DNA from: Cyathus striatus
Lineage: Eukaryota > Basidiomycota > Agaricomycetes > Agaricales > Nidulariaceae
Assembly: GCA_025738555.1 (NCBI GenBank)
Contig: JAOVFP010000007.1
Location: forward strand, 4,836,001-4,900,000
Direction of reading: 5' to 3'
Length of the DNA stretch: 64,000 nt
Shown here: one piece after another, positions 36,176-46,189 of the stretch
How positions within the stretch are numbered: the stretch's first letter is position 1
Layout: every line of letters starts with the position of its first letter
Program-made: the position numbers and the translations under genes
Notes under the pieces: model-generated
What the model was told of the DNA's origin: nothing
What the model saw: the letters and a program-made list of their open reading frames with translations, nothing else
Database searches by the model: none

Positions 36176-37192
36176 CGAGTAGCAGCAGTAATGGAATTTG
36201 CCTGGGAAGAAAGCACCCTCACTACATACGGAAGCGGCCTTTTATCCTACCAAGTCTTTTGCGACAAATGAAATATGACAGAGGAAGACAGAACACCAAT
36301 TCGACAAGAAATACTGGCCATTTTCATAGTACAATTCGCACATGTATACTCTGGGAAAACGATATGCAACTATGTAATGGGAATATGAGCCTGGCACTTA
36401 TTACACCGCATCCCATGGGAGATAAACCAAGCGGAGGTGGATAGCCTGCTAACGGCAGCAGACAGATTAACCCCAGCAACTTCAAAGAAGGCGAAACGAG
36501 AACCATACACACCAGGGTACATCACAGGAATCAAGAGCGGGCTGAATCTTGACATACCAAAAGACACAGCAATATACGCATGTTTAACAACATGCTTCTA
36601 CGCAACAGCCTGACTTGGAGAATTCACTGTGGAACGCGTAAACCAGAAATTCGACCCTTGCCGATACATCACCCCCAGACACCTATCCTGAACCCAAGAC
36701 CGTGAGGGGAACGAAGTAACCAATTTGTGAATACCATGAACAAAGGTGGCGCCTGAAGGAGAAGATGTCTTCTGGGCGAGACAGAATGGACCCACAGACC
36801 CAGAAGCGGCAATGTCCCGCCATTTGGCCATAAACCAGCCCCCAATAGACAGCCACCTCTTCGCATACTGAGACGCCAAAGGGGTGCACAAACCTTTGTC
36901 CAGAAGAGCCTTCATGACGAGAATTGGAGAAGCGACCAAAGTAGCCGGCCTGAAATCCATGCCAGGACACGGCATTCATATCAGATCCACCCTAGAGTAC
37001 ATGTTGCGCGGGGTTCCATTCGAAGTTGTAAAAACCAAGGGCAGATGGGCAGGCAACTCTTTCCAGCTGTACCTACGACGACACGCACAAGCGGTGGCCC
37101 CATACATTCAAGCAACTCCAGATGTACATACAAGTTTTGTCAGCTACACCACGTATGATGCCGACGCACAACAAAACAACATCAATCTGTAA
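36176..37192 (+). pseudogene. DIRS tyrosine recombinase, interrupted by TGA stops
   Basis: The N-terminal core-binding part reads AAVMEFAWEESTLTTYGSGL. The catalytic part reads YACLTTCFYATA, then LGEFTVERV, and the C-terminus has GHGIHIRSTLEYMLRGVPFE and VVKTKGRWAGNSFQLYLRRH with the tyrosine context at the end. In-frame TGAs lie at 36269, 36386, 36611, 36689, 36728, 36737 and 36869. Several sit at positions where the family has Arg (RAWH, ARLGEF, AYR-AKG), consistent with CGA to TGA. The enzyme would integrate the circular DNA copy. It is inactive here. Confidence 0.88.
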
Positions 37193-38772
37193 ACGTGTAA
37201 GCATAGTCTTTCCTAAATGTTGGGGTCCGAGACTCACTCGTCGCGTCAAGCCTAGCGTGTGGGAGTCGGTGCTCGCCCCGGCCCCCCAGCAGGAGAGAAT
37301 AAACCAAGTTGGGAAGTGCGCACTTCATGCACTCTCACCCACACCCCTCGATTACCTATCCTCCACAACCACTAATAGCCAAATAGACCACTTAAGTACG
37401 ACAACCATAGCATTAAGAACAGTAAAATACACATACCAAATATCCCAATACCATCATATATAAACCTTTCCATCCCCGCCGTAGCAACATCCCTACCACC
37501 CAAGGAACCTGGAGCGCGCGAGTCAAAGAATATTTTTGTACTTCGACATGCGCCTGAGCCGAATCTGAACAGCTGTACCGTTCAATCGATGACAGTTCTT
37601 TCACACTGGTACTACACGATCTAAATCAAGACTGACCCCCCTAATAAGTGAGTTATCGATTATGAACAATCAATTAATTCGTGAACCAGTTCGACGGTAG
37701 GTCACTGGTTGAAGTTTGCTATCGATCAATGAAACCATTGAAGTACCAACCATGTCCGATTTATTAGACGCGTGCTACACATGAAATACCTTTACATTCG
37801 AGCTGACACGCTCATTACAGGTAAGTTCGATCCATGTAATAGTTTTTGGGCGGGCGTCCACTGAAGGACCATGTTAGCGTGTAGATATCATACAAATATG
37901 AGACAAATTTAGAACAAGCCCGGCGGCAGGCGGCAGTGCCCAGTAGAACACCGAAATAGAACAGCCCTCGAGACAGTGAGAGAGGGAGAGCTGGGACATG
38001 GAGAAGGCGGCAATGCTTGAGCACCTATGAAGGGGTGGTGCTTAGCACGAATCGAAGATAAAGGAGGGTTCCATATGAAATGAAAACCATAGGTAAAGAA
38101 GGGGAAGAACTTAAGCTTTCTTTAAACAGTTATGTTATGGGCCCGTACCAATGGCGTTGTCCCCCAAACTCCAGTCAGCTGCATGACGACCACCGTCACT
38201 CACATATGTCATTTCGATGGGATTCTCTAAGTTCTTACCCAGAGTTATTCATTCATGAACTACGTATTACTCACGCCGTGCAAACATGCATATTGGGTCC
38301 CCGCCAGACGTGGAGCGATAATTGATCAGGAAAACTTGGGATTTTTCAACGTTCAACTCCCGACCTTCAAAGGTGTATTGTGATGTTCATATAGTGTCAA
38401 TTACTGGTACTTCACGATTCTGTATTTTATTTTTATAAACACATTTGAACTGCATACGAACAGCATTCAGAGTACTATTTCTGATATAAACACGTGTATC
38501 AGATATGGGTCATACGACGCACTTCGTTGTCAGATTTTTATACATTGTGAAGGCATACCCTTGTATGGCGACTTGCAATAAGAAGGATTGAACATTTCAA
38601 AGCATGAATTTCCGATGCTTTGGCTCGTAACATCATGTGTCAACAGCTTTGTGCAACTTTATAAAGCTCTTAATCTGCACGTCCGCTTCCCTCTTCCAGT
38701 CCACTCAATCCCCTCGCTCAAGTGATACAACGCTGATTCGCAAACTTGCATACGATCTTACACCTATCTAAA
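37193..38772. other. No gene; DIRS tail and NLR upstream region
   Basis: The first ~150 bp contain a motif shared with 6523-6566, likely a DIRS terminal remnant. The rest shows no gene or repeat. CpG is of normal frequency up to the NLR start codon, in contrast with what follows. Confidence 0.5.
38660..38665 (+). promoter_or_regulatory. TATA box candidate for the NACHT-WD40 gene
   Basis: TATAAA lies 113 nt upstream of the ATG at 38773, followed by a CT-rich stretch (CTTCCCTCTTCC type) as is common before fungal transcription starts. The start codon context is AAAATGG. Confidence 0.4.
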
Positions 38773-39213
38773 ATGGCTGAAAATCAATACAGTACTAGTG
38801 TTCTCTCAAGTGCGCAACAGGTCAATGTACCGAATGCGCAGATAACTGCCATTGGCCATGATCAAATCAATGTCCATAATCACAATGATCATGAAATCTC
38901 AGAGAAACTTAAACTATTGCAGCCTATTGACCATAACTTGCATTATCCTCTTCCATGCATGGAAGGGACTAGAGTTACAATTCTGAATCAAATTTATAAG
39001 TGGCTCAATAATTTTGGTAGGTATATATAGTGGTATGTTTATAACAGAACTCAAATCAATCACTTTTATAGATGACTCCACTCCAAATATTATGTGGATT
39101 ACTGGTGGTCCTGGGACTGGGAAATCTGCAATTGCATCTACTCTGGTTGAAACACTCAGCTCAAAGGAATGGAAGAGACTAGGTGGCTGCTATTTCTTCA
39201 AGAGAGATGATAA

Positions 39214-39457
39214 TGTTGAAATAAATGATGCATCGACGACGACGACGTTACATTTGACCTCAAAGCACGCAAGGGGAGGAAGCAAGAGGCAAATGGATGG
39301 ATAAATACAGTACATAGTATACTACTTAAATACATAGAAAGCGGAGCACATTGTCTGTAGAATACATAAAGGGTATAGTAAACTATCTAAAAGCATATGT
39401 GGAGGCGGCATGGAATGATAATCATTGTGACATTTGAATAGCTAATATAATTCTACA
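39214..39457. mobile_element. Solo LTR (244 bp) inside the NACHT domain
   Basis: It begins TGTTGAAATAAATG and ends ATATAATTCTACA (TG...CA termini). It is flanked by a 5-bp duplication GATAA (39209-39213 and 39458-39462), as for Copia/Gypsy LTRs. Removing it with one GATAA joins KRDD to NTLSDAAVVWRTIAAELA, a normal NACHT sequence. It contains many CG dinucleotides, in a gene that otherwise has none, so it is younger than the CpG loss around it. Confidence 0.88.
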
Positions 39458-40998
39458 GATAACACTTTGAGTGATGCAGCTGTAGTTTGGAGAACAATAG
39501 CTGCAGAGTTGGCATCTAAATCAAAGTATTCCATTGTGAAAGAGAGCATTGCAGAATATCTTGATAACAGCTTCAAGCTTGGGAGAATTGAATGGCATTT
39601 CAAGCACCTGATTGCTGATACACTTACCATTTGCCATGATAAATTGGTTATGTCCCCTCCTGCATTTGTTATTGATGCACTGGATGAATGTCAATCTCCA
39701 ATAGATATTAGGAAAACTTTTAACAGTTGGATTGGGCTTCCAAGGCATTATAAGCTGATATTAACAGGCAGACAAGGTTCTGAACCTGATATTGTTCAAA
39801 ATCTTCAAAAATGTGTGGTGGTCAAGCTAGAAACTGACTCAAAGCTTGATCCAAATATCAACAAAAACATCTATCAGTTCTTAAAGCAATCTTTTGAGAA
39901 TCATGAAAATGAATTACAACTAAATTTGGTTGAAAATGAGTTAGACAAAATGACAGAAAGAGCTGCAGGATTGTTTATATGGGCATCTACAGCAATGAAG
40001 TATATAGTAACAAACACACAATTTACTAAGAGTGAGCCATCACCAAGAGAGAAGCTTAACCATGTGCTCTCTGGAGAGATAGGCAATCCAATTGACACAC
40101 TATATTAGCAAATACTTCAAACTTCTTTTGGAACATGGGATGATAATAGAAAAGAAATTGTTAGGCAAGTGTTGGCAACTATCTATTTGGCAAAGTCTCC
40201 ACTACCTAAAGATGAGCTTCAATATTTTATAAAACTTGATTTTGAAATGAACTACTTGGAAGAAGAAAACAAAAGAATATTACATTTCCTTCAACCAGTT
40301 ACAGCAATAAATGATAATAAAATAGGGTTTCATCATTTATCTTTTGGTGAGTTTCTTGTGAATTTACCATATTCTCTGTAAATGATAAAAAGCATATAAA
40401 GAGAATGGCAAAAGTAACACTGGAGATTCTGAACAATGAACTTAAATTCAATATTTGCAATGTTGAATCATCATATATAATGAATAATAATATTCATGAT
40501 TTACAGAAAAAAATATGTCAATATATACCAATGCATCTTCAATATTGCAGTAAATATTGGAACATACATTATGTGGAAATGATAAAAAGTGAAAAAAATA
40601 TGTCCACATCTTTGATGGAATTAAATATATTTCTATATTGCAAATTTTTATATTGGTTGGAAGTAATGAGTCTTCTAAATGAACTGCTAATGGGAACTGA
40701 AATTCTAAAAATGATGATCCCATATACAAAAGTATGTTACAAATATTTCAGATAAGAAGAAAAGCTTACATTGTAGCAGGAAAACTCAACAATTTGTAAA
40801 TTCATTGAAGATGCTGTGAAAATTATGTATAATTTTTACTTTTCCATAAGAAGAAGCATAACACATATATACATTTCAGTGTTGGCATTTGCACCTGACA
40901 ACTCATTAGTCATCAAGCACTATTCACCTTTCTTTAAAAATATACTTAAAATTGAAAGGGGCAGAGATATATTCTGGAAAATAGCATTTCATTCTAGA

Positions 40999-42024
40999 CC
41001 ATTTAAAGGCCACAGTGATTGGGTGACATCAGTGGCATTCTCTCCAGATGGAACACAAGTGGTGTCTGGCTCAGATGATAAAGCAGTCAGAGTGTGGAAT
41101 GTGGCAAGTGGAGAAACCACTGCTGAACCATTTGAAGGTCACAGTGATTGTGTGACATCAGTGGCATTCTCTCCAGATGGAACACAGGTGGTGTCTGGCT
41201 CAGATGATGAAACAGTCAGAGTGTGGAATGTGGCAAGTGGAGAAGCCATTGCTGGACCATTTGAAGGCCATGGTAGTCATGTGACATCAGTGGCATTCTC
41301 TCCAGATGGAACACAAGTGGTGTCTGGCTCATATGATAGAACAGTTGCAGTGTGGAATGTAGCAAGTGGAGAAACCATTACTGGACCATTTAAAGGCCAC
41401 AGTGATTATGTGACATCAGTGGCATTCTCTCCAGATGGAACACAAGTGGTGTCTGGCTCATATGATAAAACAGTCAGAGTGTGGGATGTGGCAAGTGGAG
41501 AAGCCATTGCTGGACCATTTAAAGGCCACAGTGATTGGGTGAGATTAGTGGCATTCTCTCCTGATGGAACACAAGTGGTGTCTGGCTCATATGATAAAAC
41601 AGTCAGAGTGTGGAATGTGGCAAGTGGAGAAACCATTGCTGGACCATTTGAAGGCCACAGTAATCATGTGAGATCAGTGGCATTCTCTCCAGATGGAACA
41701 CAAGTGGTGTCTGTCTCAGGTGATGAAACATTCAGAGTGTGGAATGTGACAAGTGGAGAAACTATTGCTGGACCATTTGAAGGCCACAGTGATTATGTGA
41801 CATCAGTGGCATTCTCTCCAGATGTAACACAAGTGGTGTCTGGCTCATATGATAAAACAGTCAGAGTGTGGAATGTGGCAAGTGGAGAAACCATTGCTGG
41901 GCCATTTGAAGACCACAGTGATTGTGTGACATCAGTGGCATTCTCTCCTGATGGAACACAAGTGGTGTCTGGCTCATATGATAAAATGGTCAGAGTGTGG
42001 AATTTTCAGACAAGCCTTCTAAGA
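40999..42024 (+). repeat. Eight near-identical 129-bp WD40 repeat units
   Basis: Each unit encodes 43 residues of the form PF(K/E)GHSDxVTSVAFSPDG then a TQVVSGSxDxTVRVWNVASGE half. Nucleotide identity between units is very high. Differences concentrate at a few positions: the residue before V (W, C, H, Y) and the residue between S and D (D or Y). That is the pattern of fungal NLR repeats under concerted evolution with diversifying binding positions. Unequal exchange could readily change the copy number. Confidence 0.92.
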
Positions 42025-42662
42025 GAATTTGACATATTCAGAAGTCCAAAATTTTTTCATGCTTTTGATGAAAATGGATGGGCAAGAGATATAAATGGCA
42101 ATAAAATATTCTGGGTGCCTTTCCATCATCAAAAAGTTTTGTGTGGTTTAGAAACTGTACAAATATTGTCAAGCTATGACATGTGTAAAGTTAATTCTAC
42201 AAACTTTGTTTGTGGATCAGATTGGATCAGATGCAAAACTGACTCTCCCACTCTTTGTAAAGATCTTGATCTTCCTATTTCTGATGCATCAGAAATATCA
42301 GTCATAGTAAATAATGTAAGTGAAAGAGTAGACACTAACTCTGGTGATGGAGACAATAAGTATAACCAGTCTGATGCATGTACTTGTGCTGATGGAGGTG
42401 AGAAATACTATTTATTCAACCAGAGACCAGGAAATGAAAAATCCAGTGCTTACTCTCCCCTTACAGATGTAGATAAACATAAATATTTAGAAGCTTATTT
42501 CATCTATCAAATTATAATGATATTGATTATTACAATATTTATTTATGTTGTACTACAATATCAGAATTAGAAATCTTAGTTTGATATATATATTGATATG
42601 GCTAGTTTTTGTGTGGGGATATTTTTCAAATATTTAATCTATTTGTACAAGTACTGAGTAGT

Positions 42663-43786
42663 GAGCTCTTTACACTTAGCCAGGTGTTCTGTACAGATCT
42701 GCGTGGAATCTGTGCAGAATCCATACAGAATTTTCGGAATCTGTGTGGAATCTGCACAGATTTTTTTTTTTTGGCAGAGGTTTTTTTTGATCTGTACAGA
42801 TTCTGCACAGATTCTGCACAGAATCAAAAATTCCATGCAGATTCCACAGAATTCTGCATTACAGACCTGAAAAATTCTGTACAGAATCTTATTATACTTA
42901 TTTCCTTATAGAAAATTAGAATAGAAAATTGTGTGATACTAAGCACTAAGTGTGACACTATACATTGATTGTGACATTAAGTGTTGAGTGTGATACTAAG
43001 GGTTAAGTGTGACACTGTGCATTGAGTGTGACACTAAGGGTTAAGTGTGATACTAAGTGTTGAGTGTGACACTATGGGTTGAATGTGACACTAAGCATTG
43101 AGTGTGACATTCTGCATTAAGTGTGACACTATGGGTTGAGTGTGACACTAGGGGTTGAGTGTGACACTCTGCATTAAGCATGACACTAAGGGTTGAGTGT
43201 GACACTAAGTGTTGAGCATGACACTAAGGGTTAAGCGTGACATTAAGTGTTGAGTGTGACACTAAGGGTTGAGTGTGACACTAAGTGTTGAGTGTGACAC
43301 TAAAGGGTTAAGCATGATACTAAGTGTTGAGTGTGATACTAAGCATTGATTGTGACACTAAGCATTGAGTGTGACACTAAGGGTTGAGTGTGACATGAAG
43401 TGTTGAGTGTGACACTCTGCATTAAGCATGACACTATGCATCAAGCATGACACTATACATTAAGTGTGATACTAAGTGTTGAGTGTGACACTATCCATTA
43501 AGCATGAAACTATACATTAAGTGTGATACTAAGTGTTGAGTGTGATACTATACATTAAGCATGACACTATGCATTGAGCATGATACTATATATTGAGTGT
43601 ATCACAGATTTCATGTAGTGTCACACTTGACACCTGTGACAAGGCAGCAATGCATGAATCCACATAGAATCCATGCAGAATATGTATGGAATCCATATAG
43701 AATATTCACCTGTAATAATAATAATAGCCACTATATAAATTCTGTATGGTATCTATACAGACCTCTTGGGGGAGTGTAAATTACTG
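42663..43786. mobile_element. MITE copy A with perfect 8-bp TSD and internal 19-bp array
   Basis: The flanks are TGAGTAGT at 42655-42662 and 43787-43794. The ends are GAGCTCTTTACACT on the left and CAGTAATTTACACT on the right (reverse complement), sharing TTTACACT. Inside are CAGATTCTG/CAGAATCTG-type palindromic words near both ends and a long middle array (about 42945-43605) of degenerate 19-mers such as GAGTGTGACACTAAGGGTT. The 8-bp duplication fits hAT-type transposition. No ORF with support, so non-autonomous. It lies 92 bp beyond the NLR stop codon. Confidence 0.9.
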
Positions 43787-43910
43787 TGAGTAGTCAGTCA
43801 TTCTAAGAGTACAAGAGGTGGGGTAAGTTTTGGGGGCTCTGATAAAATCATGTGACAGCATATGTTGTGGGGGTAAACACACAGTAAATGCAAAAAAACC
43901 TCTGCTGATC

Positions 43911-43943
43911 AGTACAGAACACCTGGCTAAGTGTAAAGAGCTC
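43911..43943 (-). repeat. Inverted end fragment of the same MITE family
   Basis: The reverse complement reads GAGCTCTTTACACTTAGCCA followed by GGTGTTCTGTACTGATC, matching the left end of the MITE copies at 42663 and 52996. It lies 117 bp beyond copy A in opposite orientation. Its other end and TSD were not found. Confidence 0.75.
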
Positions 43944-43944
43944 C

Positions 43945-45606
43945 ATATTGCCTACCTCCAGACACCACATTCTGTACTCCACTCTCATATCATTTCCTTC
44001 ATACTAACTTGGTATGATTCTTATGTTATCTATTTGTTTACTGTACATACTTTACTGTTACTTCCATTTATTCATTCTACTGAGTTCTCCTCTCAGTATT
44101 GTAGTATACATTTCATAGTGAGTTACTATCATTCTTAAGTGCACTACTATCTGTCTCATACTACACTGCCACACATGCTCACTTCCCCATCACATTTTAT
44201 TATATTTAATTAGTATTAGTCTTCACTCTCTGTACCTCCATCCTGACTGTACTCCTCCACTGGTCTTTACTTACTCCATCTCCTTAGTATTTAAGTAGTA
44301 TAACATTTGTACTTAGATCTCAGTATCATATCAAATACATCCTTGCTTCTTGTCTGACTTGAGTTACACCTCTTGTCCTTCTTGTCTCTTGTCTCTGAAG
44401 GGCTTGCACTTACTCTGACACTGAAATCTGGGACCAGGAATCCCAGGAGTACAGCACATAAGCTGAGGTCAGAGTCCCAACCACTGAGTCTCAGTTCTCT
44501 GCTTTAGTCCTCTACTCACACCTCACTTCTCCATAGTCACCCTCTGTTCTCCATTGCCAAGTCTGGCTAGGAGCATGATCATATCACTCACTTGAATATG
44601 AATTAAGGGAATCAACACTGCACTATTATAGTTGCACTCGACAATGACTTCTACTGCTACAGAACTTCTGTACACTAGAATTTAATACTAGGAACCTAGA
44701 ACACCTTATGTACAATAGCTGAAACACCTCTGCATCTCTGTGTACCTTGAATAATAATTCCAGCATTAATGTGGTATCTGTATTGGGAGTGTCACCTTTT
44801 GTTATATGTTGTGAATCTATACCACACTGGTGTATTACTATTGAATAGAAATGTCAGTAGATACAAGTATAGATACTTGAATCTTTGGTTGAGTTAATGA
44901 GAGTGTTCTGAATTGAGTTGAAGTTGTAATAGCATTAAATGAGCCCTTCTAATTTAATGATCAAAGATATCCCTGTTGATAATTATCAGCTATGTGTGTG
45001 GTAGTTATCAATTTTTGAAGGTCAGAGCACAGTCTTGGTGGTTGTAAAGGGATAGGATTCACAAACACAGAGCAAGGTCTTGTATTGTGAAAGTCACTAG
45101 TAGTGTTCTACAGTACTAGTTATTGTTGACTCACCAGATATTGGGAATCTGATGTATCATTTACAGCAATTATTGCTATGACAAGATATATAAATGTCAG
45201 TAGTTGTAGTACATTGTGATGTATCTTTTGCTATAATTATAAGTAGAAATGTGCACACTATATTCCCCCTTTCACATTAGTTATGTATGTCACAAACCAG
45301 GTCCTGACACACCTGCACAGATTTGAGCAGCTTTACATTGTTCATATTTGTGTTTTGGGCCATTGTGGATCAATTAGATTTAATAAAACTCTAGACTGTT
45401 TTATTTTTAATTTTTCAGCACTTCTTTTGAGAGATTTATTGTTTAATTTGTGGGACCTCATTCACACTGATATATCTTTAGTGCTACATATACATTTTCC
45501 CAAAGTGTTTGGTGCAAGTTTGATGTAAGTATGTTTTCTGAGAATTCCAAGAAATTCTCAAATTCATTCATTCTTAGCATTGTGTACTTATCTTACATTC
45601 TGAAAT
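43945..45606. other. CpG-poor intergenic DNA with one dispersed repeat
   Basis: No gene recognised. The segment at about 44026-44235 (around CTCAGTATTGTAGTATACAT, then TTCTTAAGTGCAC, then ACATTTTATTATATTTAATTA) recurs at about 54478-54728 in the same order, so it is a copy of a dispersed element, possibly an LTR. A CT-rich transcription-start-like region follows to about 44560. The ORF near 45283-45528 is interrupted by the foldback element; I cannot identify it. Confidence 0.5.
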
Positions 45607-46189
45607 GATGTGCCATAAGTGTCAGCCAATATTTTCAAAAAAAGCCTAGGATAATTGATTGCCTCAATCATGCAAGCCAGGCTTTTTTTGAGTGCCTATC
45701 TTTGTATGGGTATTAGTCTTTTAGTGATCAAAAACAATCATTGGTTTATTCAAATTGAATATTACTACTAATCTATTGGTGATCATGGGCAATCATTGGT
45801 TCATTCTAATTGAATATTACCATTAATCTATTGGTGATCATAAACAATCATTGGTTCATTCTAGTTGAATATTACTATTAATCTATTGGTGATCATAAAC
45901 AATCATTGGTTCATTCTAGTTGAATATTACTATTAATTTATTGATGATCATACACAATCATTGGCTCAATTCAATTGAATATTACTACTACAGTTTGCGA
46001 CACTTAAACACCACAAATTTTATTACGGTAGGATAATGAAATTTTCAGGGCAAACCAATTACAGATTCAGAATCAGAAGGTCAAAATACATACAAAAATG
46101 ATGTTTTTGTGAAATTCCCACGATAAAATAGCTGTGCCAAATTTTTTGGCAAAAAAATTGACATGTTACATAGCCTAATTTAGGATACA

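Larger units (their letters stand above)
32337..37192 (+). mobile_element. Decayed DIRS-type retrotransposon (gag, RT/RNase H, tyrosine recombinase)
   Basis: Gag-like, reverse transcriptase, RNase H and tyrosine recombinase regions follow in order on the plus strand, the DIRS layout common in Agaricomycetes. The recombinase replaces the integrase of LTR elements. All parts are broken by frameshifts and TGA stops. I could not define the split/inverted termini. A motif after the recombinase (37286-37322) recurs at 6523-6566 and may be terminal. The adjacent Harbinger remnant on the left ends where this element begins. Confidence 0.85.
38773..42570 (+). pseudogene. NACHT-WD40 (NLR/HET-like) gene, probably inactivated
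   Basis: The start is ATG at 38773. Exon 1 (to 39016) encodes an N-terminal region ending before NACHT; a 55-nt intron follows (39017-39071). The P-loop is GGPGTGKSAIA; AFVIDALDECQ is the Walker B region and LILTGRQGSEPD follows. Eight WD40 repeats (40999-42024) come next, then a ~180-residue tail with FWVPFHHQ and a hydrophobic last segment (IIMILIITIFIYVVLQYQ). This family senses ligands through WD40 repeats and oligomerises through NACHT to trigger incompatibility or defence-like death. Lesions: a solo LTR in NACHT (39214-39457), TAG at 40106-40108, a 1-nt frameshift near 40365, and no clean frame between 40755 and 40816. The 584-codon WD40 part remains open. If the lesions are sequencing errors the gene could be active. 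Confidence 0.85.

Noticed and set aside
35370..36222. Minus-strand ORFs of 120-174 codons
   Set aside because: They are antisense shadows of the DIRS RNase H to recombinase region, with no domain.
33806..36271. Single 821-codon protein
   Set aside because: The frame is open throughout, but RT motifs are in this frame only to about 34.9 kb; the RNase H part lies in another frame and the recombinase returns to this one. The middle third is an out-of-frame shadow.
42945..43605. AAGGGTTAAG words suggesting telomere repeats inside the MITE
   Set aside because: They occur as part of a 19-bp unit (GAGTGTGACACTAAGGGTT) and never as contiguous TTAGGG.
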